DNA of 64,000 nucleotides, from the NCBI RefSeq assembly GCF_029688625.1, contig NZ_JARULC010000001.1, positions 1 through 64,000 on the forward strand, in the 5' to 3' direction. Shown here one piece after another: positions 1-10,601 of this stretch. Both the position numbers and the translations under genes were made by a program. The DNA comes from Qipengyuania marincola (GTDB lineage: Bacteria > Pseudomonadota > Alphaproteobacteria > Sphingomonadales > Sphingomonadaceae). Numbering within the stretch: the stretch's first letter is position 1; every line of letters starts with the position of its first letter. The notes beneath the pieces are model-generated. The model saw nothing but the letters and a program-made list of their open reading frames with translations, ran no database searches and had not been told where the DNA came from.

Positions 1-344
1 ATCGAGATATCATGAATGTAGAGCACATCCGCATTGTCAGGCAGTTCGCCTAGGAGTGTGTCCAGTGGCACCGGGTGGCCGAAAGTAGCGGGGTGACAAA
101 TGATGTATCCAACGGTCTCCCCGTCTTGCTCGAGAACACAGCATCCTCCTGCGAAAAGTTCGAGCCGCTCTCGAAACACCGCCTCGTCTTCAGGATGATC
201 GGGATGGCACTTGTCCGCGATGGCAAGCACGCGCGGGAGATCGTCCGCAACCATCTTTCGCCATCTGTGGGCAGTGCTGGCTGTATGCATTTTGGCTTGT
301 TCGCTCTCTATCTCTTGCGATCGCTCTTCGCCCATCGCTCTCAT
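1..344 (-). CDS. GNAT-family N-acetyltransferase, partial (C-terminus off the left edge)
   Basis: The reverse strand stays open to the window edge. The visible part reads as the N-terminal half of a GCN5-related N-acetyltransferase: a VADDLPRVLAIADKCHP-type first helix, then a CCVLEQDGETVGYIICHPA strand pair and a VLYIHDIS strand that normally leads into the acetyl-CoA-binding motif. Starts at 344, 335 or 290 are all possible; none has a convincing ribosome site, and 344 is the longest. It lies 20 bases downstream of the broken ScfR-type gene on the same strand. The substrate cannot be read from this fragment. The family assignment is by motif and fairly secure. Confidence 0.6.
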   Translation of the reverse strand, partial: MRAMGEERSQEIESEQAKMHTASTAHRWRKMVADDLPRVLAIADKCHPDHPEDEAVFRERLELFAGGCCVLEQDGETVGYIICHPATFGHPVPLDTLLGELPDNADVLYIHDIS

Positions 345-364
345 CCGTTTCGCCAGATCACCAT

Positions 365-1403
365 CTAGCCGTTTTGCCGCATCGAATAGGGAACAACGCC
401 CCTTTCGAACAGATCGACTGCGATCTGCTGGTCGCTTGGAGGATATGCGCGTTGGTCGCAGCCCGTTCGTGGGCAGATCCTGCAGGATGCCCCGATCTCG
501 GTGGCCACTCCAGCTGAGATCAGGTCGATATTGTCGGCGTAAACGAATTCGCTAGCATGCCCGACCTCGCAACCGAGCGCGACAGCATAACGGCGCGGAT
601 TCCGATCAAATCCTCCTGACGTCTTGATCAGCCCTTTGGCCATGGAAACATAACGGACCCCATCCGGCGTCTCCGCCAGCTGGACCTGCACCCGATCGGG
701 ATTGGCCACGGCTTCATGGACGATCCATAGCGGGCAGGCACCGCCAAATCGCGCAAACTGCAGTCTGGTGGCGCTGTGACGCTTTGTGATGTTGCCCGCC
801 ATATCGACGCGGCAGAAGAATACAGGCACGCCTCGGGAGCCCTCGCGTTGCAATGTCGAAAGGCGATGACAGACCTGCTCGAAGCTTGCCCGATAGAGTA
901 GCGTCAATCTGTCCATGTCTTGGGGTTCGGCGCGGGCCGCCTGCCTGAAATGCTCGCATGGCATCAGCATGGCCCCAGCTGCATAATTGGCGAGACCTAC
1001 CTTGAGGAGTTCGCGCGCGGCCTGCGATCGAAGATCGGCATCCGCAGCCACCTGAGTGATGGTCTCTCCAGCGTCATCACTGCGATCTGGTAGGCAAGCT
1101 GGAAGCGGATTCCTGATGCTGGCTGGCCCGCATTGATTACCAGCGCGCTCGCCTTTGTATCGAACTTGCGAGCCCGGTCCGATCTCTCCAGAATTACCAC
1201 GATCCCATGCTGAGCAAGGAGATGCTGCCTCATAGCTGATCCGGTGAGGTGAGCATGCTCATCGACAAGGGAGTTCGCCAATCTCTCGGCTGCGCGGTTG
1301 AGACTGTCGACGTAGTTGTTCGACAGGTGGAACCAGTCTCTCACCTCCTCCCATGGAAGCCGTGCTTCCTTGAGAAGCGAAATCCGGACTTCGAAGGTCG
1401 TTG
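365..1403 (-). pseudogene. ScfR-type short-chain fatty-acyl regulator remnant (frameshifted, N-terminus missing)
   Basis: Two overlapping reverse frames make one protein of the XRE/ImmA-IrrE-like DUF2083 regulator family. The upstream frame (about 1403 down to 1050) holds WEEVRDWFHLSNNYVDSLNRAAERLA and the peptidase-like RFQLAYQIAV segment. The downstream frame (1051 to 365) holds ANYAAGAMLMP, the ligand-domain segment and a C-terminal cysteine group (CRICPRTGC). A single frameshift near 1050 separates them. The N-terminal helix-turn-helix expected in this family (usual length about 460-480 residues) is absent: the frame runs into a stop at 1403, shortly before IS debris. In intact relatives this regulator controls glyoxylate-cycle or acyl-CoA genes. 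Here it is probably dead. Confidence 0.7.
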
Positions 1404-1533
1404 ATCAGGCAGGTCTGGCTTCGGCAAGTTTCGCGGGAGTCAGCGACATCGCCATGTCATGGTGACGTTTGATGCTTCGCCGAGCCCGAAAATGACGGCT
1501 GGACAGCCTCGATAATTGCACCTCAAAAGTGTC

Positions 1534-1764
1534 TGAATGAATCGCCCCTAGATTTGTGGACGCTTTCTTTCCTAATTTTGAGGACAGGAGGCGACGATGG
1601 GCAAGGCTAATTTCAGCGACGAGTTCAAGCGCGATGCAGTGGCGCAGATCACCGAGCGCGGCTATCGGGTGGCGGAGGTTTCGCAGCGGCTCGGGGTGAG
1701 CCAGCATTCGCTTTATGCATGGAAGCGGCAGTTCGCACGACGGCCCGCAGCTAGGCCCGCATAA
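1534..1764 (+). mobile_element. IS3-family element remnant (left end plus orfA fragment)
   Basis: The stretch from about 1534 (TGAATCGCCCC..., similar to an IS3-family terminal repeat) leads straight into a truncated orfA. No orfB and no matching right end follow. It lies between the truncated ScfR gene and usg, and may have caused the ScfR truncation. The exact left boundary is uncertain. Confidence 0.5.
1597..1764 (+). pseudogene. Truncated IS3-family transposase OrfA (55 aa)
   Basis: The ATG at 1597 is preceded by AGGAGGCGACG. The product starts MGKANFSDEFKRDAV and keeps the helix-turn-helix of IS3 OrfA: VAEVSQRLGVSQHSLYAWKRQF. This is the first half of a protein normally near 90-100 residues. 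It ends abruptly in RRPAARPA and a stop, without the leucine-zipper region or a frameshift window into OrfB, so it is a dead fragment. Confidence 0.75.
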
Positions 1765-1936
1765 ATTCCGAGCTTGCCGCCTCAATGAATGATTTGGCCG
1801 GACACCGACTGGCAGATTTGAGTGCGGGAAAATGGGAAAGCTGCCAATCAAGTGGGCGAAGGTTACCAGACTTCTAGGTAGCAGTCCATTTCCATAAGTA
1901 TGAATCCGAGCTTGTAGGCGCAATCGCCCGGCAGGA

Positions 1937-2206
1937 CTACTCCCAGGAAATCACCCCGTCGGCAGAACGCCAGCTCGCTGGCCGGATCATCTTTTCGTGT
2001 GCGATGCGGACTGATCTGATCTCCGCTTCGATCTCGCGCCGCCAATGCGCGAGGAAGTCGAACAGTACCGGAAAATCCGGTGCTGCATCATATTCCTGCC
2101 AGGCGTAGATCTGCAGGAGCGAGGGATGATCCGGCATGAAATAGCAGATTTCTGCCGTGGTCAGTCCGTATCCGTCCAGCTGAACCAGAAAAGCGCGATC
2201 GGTCAT
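1937..2206 (-). CDS. usg: Usg family protein
   Basis: The 89-residue product matches the Usg family, small proteins of unknown function first noted next to tryptophan biosynthesis genes in alphaproteobacteria. The family core is visible: QLDGYGLTTAEICYFMPDHP, then LLQIYAWQEYDAAPDFP and FLAHWRREIEAEIRSVRI. Length is normal. Its ATG overlaps the stop of the upstream small gene (2203-2436) by four bases, so the two are translationally coupled. Here it sits beside heat-shock genes, not trp genes. Confidence 0.8.
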   Translation of the reverse strand: MTDRAFLVQLDGYGLTTAEICYFMPDHPSLLQIYAWQEYDAAPDFPVLFDFLAHWRREIEAEIRSVRIAHEKMIRPASWRSADGVISWE

Positions 2207-2436
2207 TGTAGCGTGGGCTGGCTGTCCGGGCCGTCGAGCGAGCGCGGTGCGGCGAGTACATCATCAGCGGAAATCGGACCTTTGAGTTCGGGGGGCTGGC
2301 GCATCGCCGGCTCGTTTTCGACGGCATGCCTATCGGACGCCCAGGAAGCCAGGATGGCTTGCTTCACTTCGGGCTCAAGCGCGGGATGATGCGCTACATC
2401 GAAGGGATGCAGGTAGCGTGCGAATGGTTGCGACAT
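2203..2436 (-). CDS. Conserved small protein coupled to usg (unknown function)
   Basis: The start at 2436 is chosen because AGGAGG lies 8 bases before it; a longer frame to 2475 lacks such a site. The 77-residue product (MSQPFARYLHPFDVAHHP...) has no membrane segment and no recognised domain. It has an acidic middle (KGPISADDVL) and a disordered C-terminus. It is transcribed away from groES and shares the 2437-2699 intergenic region with it, so it and usg may share the heat-shock control of that region. That last point is inference. Confidence 0.55.
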   Translation of the reverse strand: MSQPFARYLHPFDVAHHPALEPEVKQAILASWASDRHAVENEPAMRQPPELKGPISADDVLAAPRSLDGPDSQPTLQ

Positions 2437-2555
2437 AGGAAAATCCTCCTTTCTGCCTTGCCGCTGGTCACTCACTGCGGATTGTTCCGCTCGGGATATT
2501 TTGTGAGTCTATTTTGGGCCGTCAAGACCCTGATAAGGCATACGGAAAAAGCCCC

Positions 2556-2582
2556 TCGCCACTCGCAATCCACGAGTGCCAA
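2556..2582 (+). promoter_or_regulatory. Degenerate CIRCE operator (HrcA binding site) upstream of groES
   Basis: The inverted repeat is TCGCCACTC, a 9-base spacer, then GAGTGCCAA. The CIRCE consensus is TTAGCACTC-N9-GAGTGCTAA. The right arm matches 8 of 9, the left arm 6 of 9, and the spacer length is exact. It lies about 120 bases before groES and just upstream of the sigma-32-like promoter. This fits the dual HrcA/RpoH control known for alphaproteobacterial groESL. Confidence 0.6.
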
Positions 2583-2600
2583 AAAATCTGATTTGGGCCT

Positions 2601-2628
2601 CTTGAAGCCGTTTTCGGCAAAACTAGAT
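2601..2628 (+). promoter_or_regulatory. Sigma-32 (RpoH)-type promoter for groESL
   Basis: A -35 CTTGAA (2601-2606) and a -10 CTAGAT (2623-2628) are separated by 16 bases. CTTGAA is the heat-shock -35 core in alphaproteobacteria. The same hexamer with the same spacing precedes the first hsp20 gene (5146-5173), which supports the call. Confidence 0.6.
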
Positions 2629-2699
2629 CGCGAAATGCCTCCTGCCGATCATGCGGGGGAGGCGCTGTAAGTCATTTCGCTTTGTAATGGAGGTTATGC

Positions 2700-4686
<1,987 letters not shown>

Positions 4687-4836
4687 TCCGGTGTGGAGAG
4701 CGCGGCATTAAGCTGCGCTCTCCCATCCGCCCGTGCACGGCAGTGCCTCTTGGGTGCCTGCACACGCTGTTCGAAACGCGGCAGGCTCCCAACACGGCGA
4801 CATCGGAAAATCGGTCGAATGAGAGAGGAGGAGATA

Positions 4837-5028
4837 ATGACCGACAGGTTTCTGGACTATCTTTCACGCGAACATGCGCGGCTGGAGGACGAAATCCGGC
4901 TGGAAAGCAAACGACCCCGGCCTGACGAAGTTCTGATTGCCCGGCTGAAGAAGCTCAAACTGGCGCTCAAGGACCAGATGCAAAGCTGGACTTCCGATCA
5001 CGCGAGCAGCGATCGGCTGACCGCGTAA
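4837..5028 (+). CDS. DUF465/YdcH-like small protein
   Basis: The 63-residue product (MTDRFLDYLSREHARLEDEI...) fits the YdcH/DUF465 family of short charged helical proteins. The C-terminal half, IARLKKLKLALKDQM, is the typical second helix. The start at 4837 follows a strong GAGGAGGAG; a longer in-frame start at 4693 lacks one. Function is unknown. It sits between groEL and the hsp20 gene and ends at a strong terminator, so it may be read through from groESL. The coiled-coil character suggests a small dimer. Confidence 0.7.
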   Translation: MTDRFLDYLSREHARLEDEIRLESKRPRPDEVLIARLKKLKLALKDQMQSWTSDHASSDRLTA

Positions 5029-5066
5029 ACAGACTGCATTCAATCATATTTTCTCCTGGAAGAAGG

Positions 5067-5098
5067 CCAGGCGCACCTCTATCGGTGTGCCTGGTTTT
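5067..5098 (+). terminator. Rho-independent terminator after the DUF465 gene
   Basis: A stem of 11 bases, CCAGGCGCACC pairing with GGTGTGCCTGG (one G-T pair), has a 6-base loop and is followed by TTTTCC. It separates the groESL transcript from the hsp20 promoter at 5146. Confidence 0.75.
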
Positions 5099-5145
5099 CC
5101 CTTGCAAAGCACTGAAAACAAGACGATAAAAAATTTTTATCGGGT

Positions 5146-5173
5146 CTTGAAATCACTTGCGCGTTTCCTAATT
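5146..5173 (+). promoter_or_regulatory. Sigma-32-type promoter for the first hsp20
   Basis: A -35 CTTGAA (5146-5151), a 16-base spacer and a -10 CTAATT (5168-5173) repeat the hexamer and spacing seen before groES. It lies about 105 bases before the hsp20 start. An A/T-rich run (about 5126-5140) precedes it and could act as an UP-like element. Confidence 0.55.
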
Positions 5174-5277
5174 TTGTCAGTACCGGATGCCATAATGGGT
5201 CCGGTTGGACAGAGGGCGTCGGCTCTTGGTTCCCGGCGCCTCTCATGCCCAGATTGCTCAACAAGGAGGATTTGGAA

Positions 5278-5754
5278 ATGAGAACTGCATTTGATTTGAC
5301 CCCCTATCGCCGCTCGACGGTCGGCTTCGATCGGCTTTTCGATGCGCTCGAGAACAGCCTCCGCGCCGAAACGCAGGATAGCTACCCACCCTTCGACATC
5401 GTGCGCACCGGCGAAGACAGCTACCGGATCACCTTGGCGGTGGCCGGCTTCCGTCCGGACGAAATCGACATCACTGCACAGCAGAACCAGCTCGTCATCT
5501 CCGGTCAGAAGACCGAGAAGGACGAAGACGGTGTCGAATTCGTTCATCGCGGTATCGCTGCCCGTGCGTTCGAGCGTCGGTTCCAGCTGGCTGACTATGT
5601 CGAAGTGCGCGATGCGGACTATGAGCACGGCATGTTGACGATCTCGCTCCAGCGGATCGTCCCGGAATCGCTCAAGCCGCGCAAGATCGCCATCGGAAGC
5701 CGCGAGCATGTCAATGACGACACGCCACAGCTGACCGAAGACAAAGCGGCCTAA
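5278..5754 (+). CDS. Small heat-shock protein Hsp20 (IbpA-like)
   Basis: This is an ATP-independent holdase of the alpha-crystallin family. The 158-residue protein starts MRTAFDLTPYRRSTVGFDRLF, typical of the alphaproteobacterial IbpA/HspH class A. Its alpha-crystallin domain (about residues 35-130) begins YPPFDIVRTGEDSYRITLAV and contains FERRFQLADYVEV. The start at 5278 has AAGGAGG 11 bases upstream; the upstream ATG at 5245 has none. A second, different hsp20 follows 103 bases downstream. Heat induction is inferred from the sigma-32-like promoter. Confidence 0.92.
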   Translation: MRTAFDLTPYRRSTVGFDRLFDALENSLRAETQDSYPPFDIVRTGEDSYRITLAVAGFRPDEIDITAQQNQLVISGQKTEKDEDGVEFVHRGIAARAFERRFQLADYVEVRDADYEHGMLTISLQRIVPESLKPRKIAIGSREHVNDDTPQLTEDKAA

Positions 5755-5857
5755 ACCTTAATCACCGGGCAAATCCTCGGCGGGGTGGGTGCAATCGCGC
5801 CTGCCCCGCTTGACGAAGCTTTGCCTGAACCAGTCGGAAAACAGGAGGAATGTCGAG

Positions 5858-6358
5858 ATGGCCATTCGCGATCTCATTCCCTGGAAAAGCCAGGGCCAAG
5901 ACATCGCTCCCCGGCAAGAGGAGCGGGTCGATCATCCGGTGATGTCGCTTCATCGGGATATCAATCGCTTGTTCGACGACATGTTTCGCGGGTTTTCCAT
6001 GCCGTCGCTGCCGCCCATCGGGCGCAGCTTTAGCTGGCCGCGGGTCGAATTGTCGGAGAACGACAAGGAAACTCGTGTCACGGCCGAGTTGCCAGGCATG
6101 GAGGAAAAGGACATCGAAATAAGCCTGGACGATCGCCAGCTGGTGATCCGGGGCGAAAAGAAGTCCGAAACTAGCGACGAGGAACGCGGCTATTCCGAAC
6201 GCAGCTATGGACGCTTCGAGCGTCGCATCGGCCTGCCCTCGCAGATCGACGAGTACAAGGTCGAGGCGGCCTTCCGCAATGGTGTTCTGACCGTTACGGT
6301 TCCGCGCACCGCAGAAGCGGCTCAGGGACGCAAGACGATCCCGATCAACGCCGGTTAA
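5858..6358 (+). CDS. Small heat-shock protein Hsp20 (second, divergent class)
   Basis: The 166-residue protein belongs to the other common Hsp20 class, with a longer N-terminal arm (PWKSQGQDIAPRQEERVDHP). The alpha-crystallin domain runs about 55-150, with FSWPRVELSENDKETRVTAE, LVIRGEKKSETSDE and SYGRFERRIGLP, and the family ending FRNGVLTVTVPRT. AGGAGG lies 11 bases before 5858. A duplicated pair of unlike Hsp20 proteins beside groESL is typical of stress-tolerance islands. It ends 12 bases before a terminator. Confidence 0.9.
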   Translation: MAIRDLIPWKSQGQDIAPRQEERVDHPVMSLHRDINRLFDDMFRGFSMPSLPPIGRSFSWPRVELSENDKETRVTAELPGMEEKDIEISLDDRQLVIRGEKKSETSDEERGYSERSYGRFERRIGLPSQIDEYKVEAAFRNGVLTVTVPRTAEAAQGRKTIPINAG

Positions 6359-6370
6359 TGGCAGCCGTGA

Positions 6371-6402
6371 GGGCCGGTCCTACCAGTGGACCGGCCCTTC
6401 TT
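6371..6402. terminator. Rho-independent terminator between hsp20 and htrA
   Basis: A perfect 10-base stem, GGGCCGGTCC with GGACCGGCCC, has a 7-base loop and is followed by TTCTTATT. It lies between convergent genes and could serve both strands. Confidence 0.75.
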
Positions 6403-6408
6403 ATTGCA

Positions 6409-7545
6409 TCAGCTTCCCGGTTCGAGTTCGAGCCCGACTGTTCGCTCTTCGCCGCCGCGCATCAGCGCGAGTTCGACGCTTTGTCCGACGCGAAAATCGT
6501 CAAGCCGGGCTAGCAGATCGCCGACCCTGGAAACAGGTTTGCCATTCAGCGCGATGACAATATCCCCTGGAGCGACACCGCGCCTCGTACGCTGCGCAGC
6601 GATCAGACCGGCGCGATCCGCCGAGGACCCGGGATCGACCCGCAGGACAAAAACGCCCTCGATCCCCGAGGCGCGCTTGAGCCGGTCGTTTATATCGTCA
6701 TCGCTTTCAACGCCAAGGCTGGGCCGCGTGTAGCGCCCTTCGGAAATAAGCTGGGGCACGACGCGCATGACCGTATCGACCGGCACGGCAAAGCCGATTC
6801 CTGCCGATGCCCCGGAGGGACTATAGATCGCTGTATTGATCCCGATCAGTCGGCCCGCGGAATCGAGCAGCGGACCACCCGAATTACCGGGATTTATGGC
6901 GGCATCGGTCTGGATGAGGTGCCGGATGTCGGGACCATTCTCATTCGGCAGCGAACGATCGAGCGCCGAAACGATGCCCTTGGTCAGGGTCCAGTCCAGT
7001 CCGAACGGATTTCCGATTGCGAAAACATTCTGTCCGACCTGCAGGTCGCTGCTTGTCCCGATTGGCACCCGCGCGGGCGCAGTGAAGCCCGCACCGCCTA
7101 TTTTCAGGACAGCAAGATCGTGTTGTGGGCTAACACCGATCAGCGTGGCGGAAAACTGGCGACCGTCGGCAAGCTGGATTTGCGCTTCGGAGGCGCCCTC
7201 GATGACATGGAAATTGGTCACAATATGGCCTGCCTCGTCCCATACGAGACCCGAGCCCGATCCGCGCGGCACGCTATAGACATTGCGTGTCCAGAAATCG
7301 GCCACACGCTGTCGGGTGGAAATGAACACCACTGAGTCGCGCGCATTGCGAAACAAATCGATTGTAGCACGTTCATCCGCGCCAAGATCGCCCCGCGCAG
7401 TGACGACGCGGGGTTCGGCCAACGGGGCGGATTGGTTGATCAAGAGGGCTGCGGAGGCGGCGAGAAGAAAGACGTTCATGATGATCAGAACCACTATCCA
7501 CGGACGCGCATATGACATTGGCTTCGTCAACGTTTGTCTCATCAT
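6409..7545 (-). CDS. HtrA/DegP-like membrane-anchored serine protease
   Basis: This periplasmic quality-control protease has an N-terminal membrane anchor (residues about 16-36, WIVVLIIMNVFLLAASAALL) instead of a cleaved signal. The trypsin-like domain has the full triad: His113 (NFHVIEG), Asp143 (HDLAVLKI) and Ser222 (GNSGGPLL). One PDZ domain (about 285-375) contains GVFVLRVDPGSSADRAGL. The 378-residue length with a single PDZ resembles DegS or MucD-like members. The start could also be the internal ATG ten codons later; neither has a clear ribosome site. It faces the hsp20 operon and fits the protein-damage theme. Confidence 0.9.
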   Translation of the reverse strand: MMRQTLTKPMSYARPWIVVLIIMNVFLLAASAALLINQSAPLAEPRVVTARGDLGADERATIDLFRNARDSVVFISTRQRVADFWTRNVYSVPRGSGSGLVWDEAGHIVTNFHVIEGASEAQIQLADGRQFSATLIGVSPQHDLAVLKIGGAGFTAPARVPIGTSSDLQVGQNVFAIGNPFGLDWTLTKGIVSALDRSLPNENGPDIRHLIQTDAAINPGNSGGPLLDSAGRLIGINTAIYSPSGASAGIGFAVPVDTVMRVVPQLISEGRYTRPSLGVESDDDINDRLKRASGIEGVFVLRVDPGSSADRAGLIAAQRTRRGVAPGDIVIALNGKPVSRVGDLLARLDDFRVGQSVELALMRGGEERTVGLELEPGS

Positions 7546-7676
7546 GGATAAATAGCGCCGGTTGTGACAGGATCAACGCAATGCCAACCATCATCGAACA
7601 TCAGCGGTGCGCATAACTAGAGCAAGCTACCTGTTGGCTTTCAGGGATCGTTTGTTAGAGCCTGAACGTCCGACAT

Positions 7677-9217
7677 GAGGGCGTATTCTGTTGAAAAACT
7701 CGCGCTTGCGGTCGGGATGAAGTCCTGATTCACTGGTCCCGCTATCAGGAGATCATCTGATGATGGGCGAATGGACGGTGTTGCAGGAGGCGCTGTTCTA
7801 CAGCTTCCGCATCGAGGATCATGTGCCGCAGGACCACCTGCTGCGTTCGATCGACGGTTCGTCGATCTGTCTGGCATACGCGAGCACTTGAAGCCGTTCT
7901 ACAGCTCGACCGGTCGGCCCTGGGTCGATCCTGAGCTAATGATCCGAATGCTGAACATCGGCTATTGCATGGGTATCCGCTCGGAGCGGCGGCTGTGCGA
8001 GGAGGTGCATCTCAACCTTGCCTATCGCTGGTTCTGCAGGCTCGATCTCGACGGCGCGGTCCCGGACCACTCGACCTTCTCGAAGAACCGGCACGGGCGG
8101 TTCCGCGACAGCGATCTTCTGCGCAAGCTGTTCGAGATGACCGTCGAGCGCTGCATGGCCGAGGGGTTGGTCGGCGCAGAGGGCTTCGCGGTCGATGCTA
8201 GCCTGATCCGTGCCGATGTGCATCGCCAGCGCTCGGTTCCCGGAGAGGAAGGACTGCCACCCGAGGCTGCGGGCCGCGCCGTGGCCGAGTATCTCGAGAT
8301 GCTCGACGATGCCGCGTTCGGCGGATCGACCCCGGTCCCACCCAAGCGCATCAACATCACCGATCCCGCTGCGCGCTGGACTGCGGCCACGCGCGAGCGC
8401 GCCTTCTACGCCTACAGCACCAACTACCTGATCGATCTCGACCATGCCGTCATCGTGGATGTCGAGGCGACGACCGCGATCCGACAGGCCGAGGTGCTCG
8501 CCCAGCGGCGGATGATCGAGCGAACGCAGGATCGCTTCGGCCTGTGGCCCGAGAAGCTGGTGGCCGATACCGCCTATGGCTCCGCGCCAAACCTAGCCTG
8601 GCTGGTCGAGGAGAGAGGCATCGAGCCGCATATCCCGGTGTTCGAGAAATCCGCGCGCAACAACGGTACCTTCGAGCGATCCGCCTTCACCTACGACCAC
8701 GAGGATGACAGCTATATCTGCCCAGGTGGTAATCGACTGCGACGCTCAAACCGCAACTTCAACACGCCGCGCAGCGGGATCGATAAGGACGCGTCGATCC
8801 GTTACCGCGCCCGGCAGCAGGACTGTCAGGCCTGCGCCCTGCGGCAGCGTTGCACGCCCAACATGCCAGCCCGCAAGGTGACCCGGTCGGTCTACGAAGG
8901 TGCACGCGATCTTACCCGCGAGATTACCGCCAGCGACGCCCTCCTTGTCTCCAGTCGCCAGCGGAAGAAGGTCGAGATGCTGATCGCGCACCTCAAACGC
9001 ATCCTGAAGCTGGACCGCTTGCGCCTGCGCGGTCCCAATGGAGCGAAAGACGAGTTCCACCTCGCCGCCGCGGCCCAGAACCTACGCAAGCTGGCCAAGA
9101 TGAAGCCGATCCAGGGGCTCGTACCCGCCTGAGCCGAGCGGCAAGGACGCTCGTCCGCTGTCAGCCGTCACTGTCGAACCGCTCCAGCAGCGACTTCTTC
9201 AACGGAATAAGGGCGCT
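7677..9217 (+). mobile_element. IS1182-family insertion sequence with matching terminal repeats
   Basis: Imperfect inverted repeats bracket the transposase. The left one, from about 7677, contains TATTCTGTTGAAAAACTCGC. The right one, ending about 9216, reads on the other strand TATTCCGTTGAAGAAGTCGC, matching at 17 of 20. Element length is about 1.54 kb, normal for IS1182. No target duplication could be assigned. It separates the heat-shock block from the envelope/stress module. Confidence 0.8.
7760..9132 (+). pseudogene. IS1182-family transposase, frameshifted near the N-terminus
   Basis: The family start is the ATG at 7760 or 7763 (MMGEWTVLQEALFYSFRIED). At about 7855, in the codons for RSID-RFVDLSGI, one base is missing (ATCGACGGTTCGTCG, where the frame needs one more C). 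The rest of the protein therefore continues in another frame from FVDLSGIREHLKPFYSSTGRP to the end at 9132. The remainder is full length, with the DUF772-type N-terminal domain (GIRSERRLCEEV), the DDE-type core (VDASLIRADVHRQ, VADTAYGSAPN) and the C-terminal KKVEMLIAHLKRI. As read, the element would not make a complete transposase unless it reinitiates or slips. Confidence 0.85.
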
Positions 9218-9525
9218 TTGCTGCCTGGCAGCTTCTGGGCCGGAAACGGATTGTCCGGATATGGTGCGGCAGCGTCGAAAGCCGACATTCCACGCGCGAC
9301 CAAAGGCGGTCCCTATGGTGCTGCTGGCCCCCTTTCGCAAGCAATCCTTCCATCAGTCTATCTATGGCTCGTGTCGATCTCTGAACATGGGGCCTTTCTT
9401 TGGTACAGATTTCCCGAAGGCAAGATGCGCGGACTTTGGACGCTGCAATTCGATTGATCTTGGGCAACTTGCGGAACAATCTCAGCGCGATACCGCTCTA
9501 GTGTTATCTTTTTAGGAGATTAACC
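9218..9525. other. 308-bp leader between IS1182 and the envelope module
   Basis: I see no convincing gene here. Open frames are short and lack start signals. The right part carries a candidate EcfG-type promoter (9473-9497) and a TTTAGGAG ribosome site just before 9526. Confidence 0.4.
9473..9497 (+). promoter_or_regulatory. Candidate EcfG (general stress sigma) promoter
   Basis: GGAAC (9473-9477), a 16-base spacer, then CGCT. The alphaproteobacterial EcfG consensus is GGAAC-N16/17-CGTT, so this has one mismatch. It lies 29 bases before the first gene of a stress-type operon. Confidence 0.4.
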
Positions 9526-10158
9526 ATGGTGGACACCCCACGAAACCGAACAAGTAGCTCTCAGCACGGCGACGTAGCCGATGATCTCAAGGGCGACGCC
9601 CGCGACCTCAAGGAAACGGCGACCAGACAGGGCGAAGCGAAGGTCGCCGAAGAAAAGGATCGGGTCGGACGCGCGGCGCATTCCGCTTCTTCGGCCATGC
9701 AAACCGCCGCCGACGAACTGCAGGGCGACGACCGGGCACCCGATTGGCTTGCTTCTGCATTCAGCAGCGTGGCACGCGAAGTGGACGGGCTGGCATCGCG
9801 ATTGGAGAACAAGTCTCCGCGTGAACTGGCTAACGAAACGCGCCGGTTCGCCCGCGACAATCCGTCGGCCTTCCTCGCCGCATCGGCTGCCGCCGGGTTC
9901 GCTGCCGCCCGCTTCCTTCGTGCTGGCGCCGAATATCACGATGACTACGATGTCGGCCAGAACGATAGCGACCGCGGCAACGCTTACCATACACGCGGAA
10001 CCTATGGTGCTTCGACCGGCATGGCCGAAACGACCCCGGCCACTACCGCCGCCTCGACCACTCCTACCGCGACGACGGGTTTGGGTGATCGCGAAAAGAC
10101 TGTCGCACCGGGGCGCACCAGCGTTGCGTCTTCCCGTTCAACGGGAGAAATCCGGTGA
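9526..10158 (+). CDS. Nutrient-deprivation/stress-type protein with amphipathic region (unknown function)
   Basis: The 210-residue product has a charged N-terminus (DDLKGDARDLKETATRQ) and a KAVAEEKDRV-like helical stretch. A conserved-looking central region, APDWLASAFSSVAREVDGLASRLENK, is followed by NPSAFLAASAAAGFAAARFL, a short hydrophobic segment near residues 112-131. The C-terminal third is low complexity in Thr, Ala and Ser. It resembles proteins annotated nutrient-deprivation-induced in rhizobia and sphingomonads, of unknown biochemical role. It overlaps the next gene by four bases (GTGA), giving a tightly coupled three-gene operon. An AGGAG lies 8 bases before the ATG. Confidence 0.65.
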   Translation: MVDTPRNRTSSSQHGDVADDLKGDARDLKETATRQGEAKVAEEKDRVGRAAHSASSAMQTAADELQGDDRAPDWLASAFSSVAREVDGLASRLENKSPRELANETRRFARDNPSAFLAASAAAGFAAARFLRAGAEYHDDYDVGQNDSDRGNAYHTRGTYGASTGMAETTPATTAASTTPTATTGLGDREKTVAPGRTSVASSRSTGEIR

Positions 10159-10601
10159 GCCAGATCGACAACAGAACCGACCGCGCGACGAAGACCAGCA
10201 GAACCGACGATAACGTCGTCGACCTGCTCGGCCGTCTTACCAGTCAGAGTGCACATCTGGCGCAGCAGCAGGTCAATCTCGTCCAAGCGGAAATGCGCGA
10301 ATCCGTGGCAGACATACAGAAATCGGTTGCGAGCCTTCTGGGCGCAGCGGTGTTCGGCATAGCCGGTCTCGGTGTCACACTGATGGGCATTGCCTATCTG
10401 ATCGGCGACGCCATCGACGACCGCGATCTGGCAACCCTGCTGGTTGGCCTTGCAACCCTCATTCTGGCCGCCATCCTCTACGGCGTCGCCCGAAGCAAAA
10501 TGAAGGCAACCAATCTCAAGCCGGAGCGCACGATCGATACGGTCGAACGCACGCCTAATGCGGCCACCGGCGATCTTACCCATTCCGGAGCTAAACGATG
10601 A
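10155..10601 (+). CDS. Phage-holin-like (Holin-X/DUF1469) membrane protein
   Basis: The 148-residue protein has a charged N-terminal helix (LAQQQVNLVQAEMRESVADI) followed by two membrane spans at about 60-84 and 92-112. This is the architecture of the YqjE/Holin-X superfamily. These are not phage lysis proteins but envelope proteins often found beside DUF3618 and YqjD-like genes. It overlaps both neighbours by four bases, so the three are probably made together. The GTG start is fixed by the overlap with the stop of the preceding gene. Confidence 0.75.
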   Translation: MSQIDNRTDRATKTSRTDDNVVDLLGRLTSQSAHLAQQQVNLVQAEMRESVADIQKSVASLLGAAVFGIAGLGVTLMGIAYLIGDAIDDRDLATLLVGLATLILAAILYGVARSKMKATNLKPERTIDTVERTPNAATGDLTHSGAKR

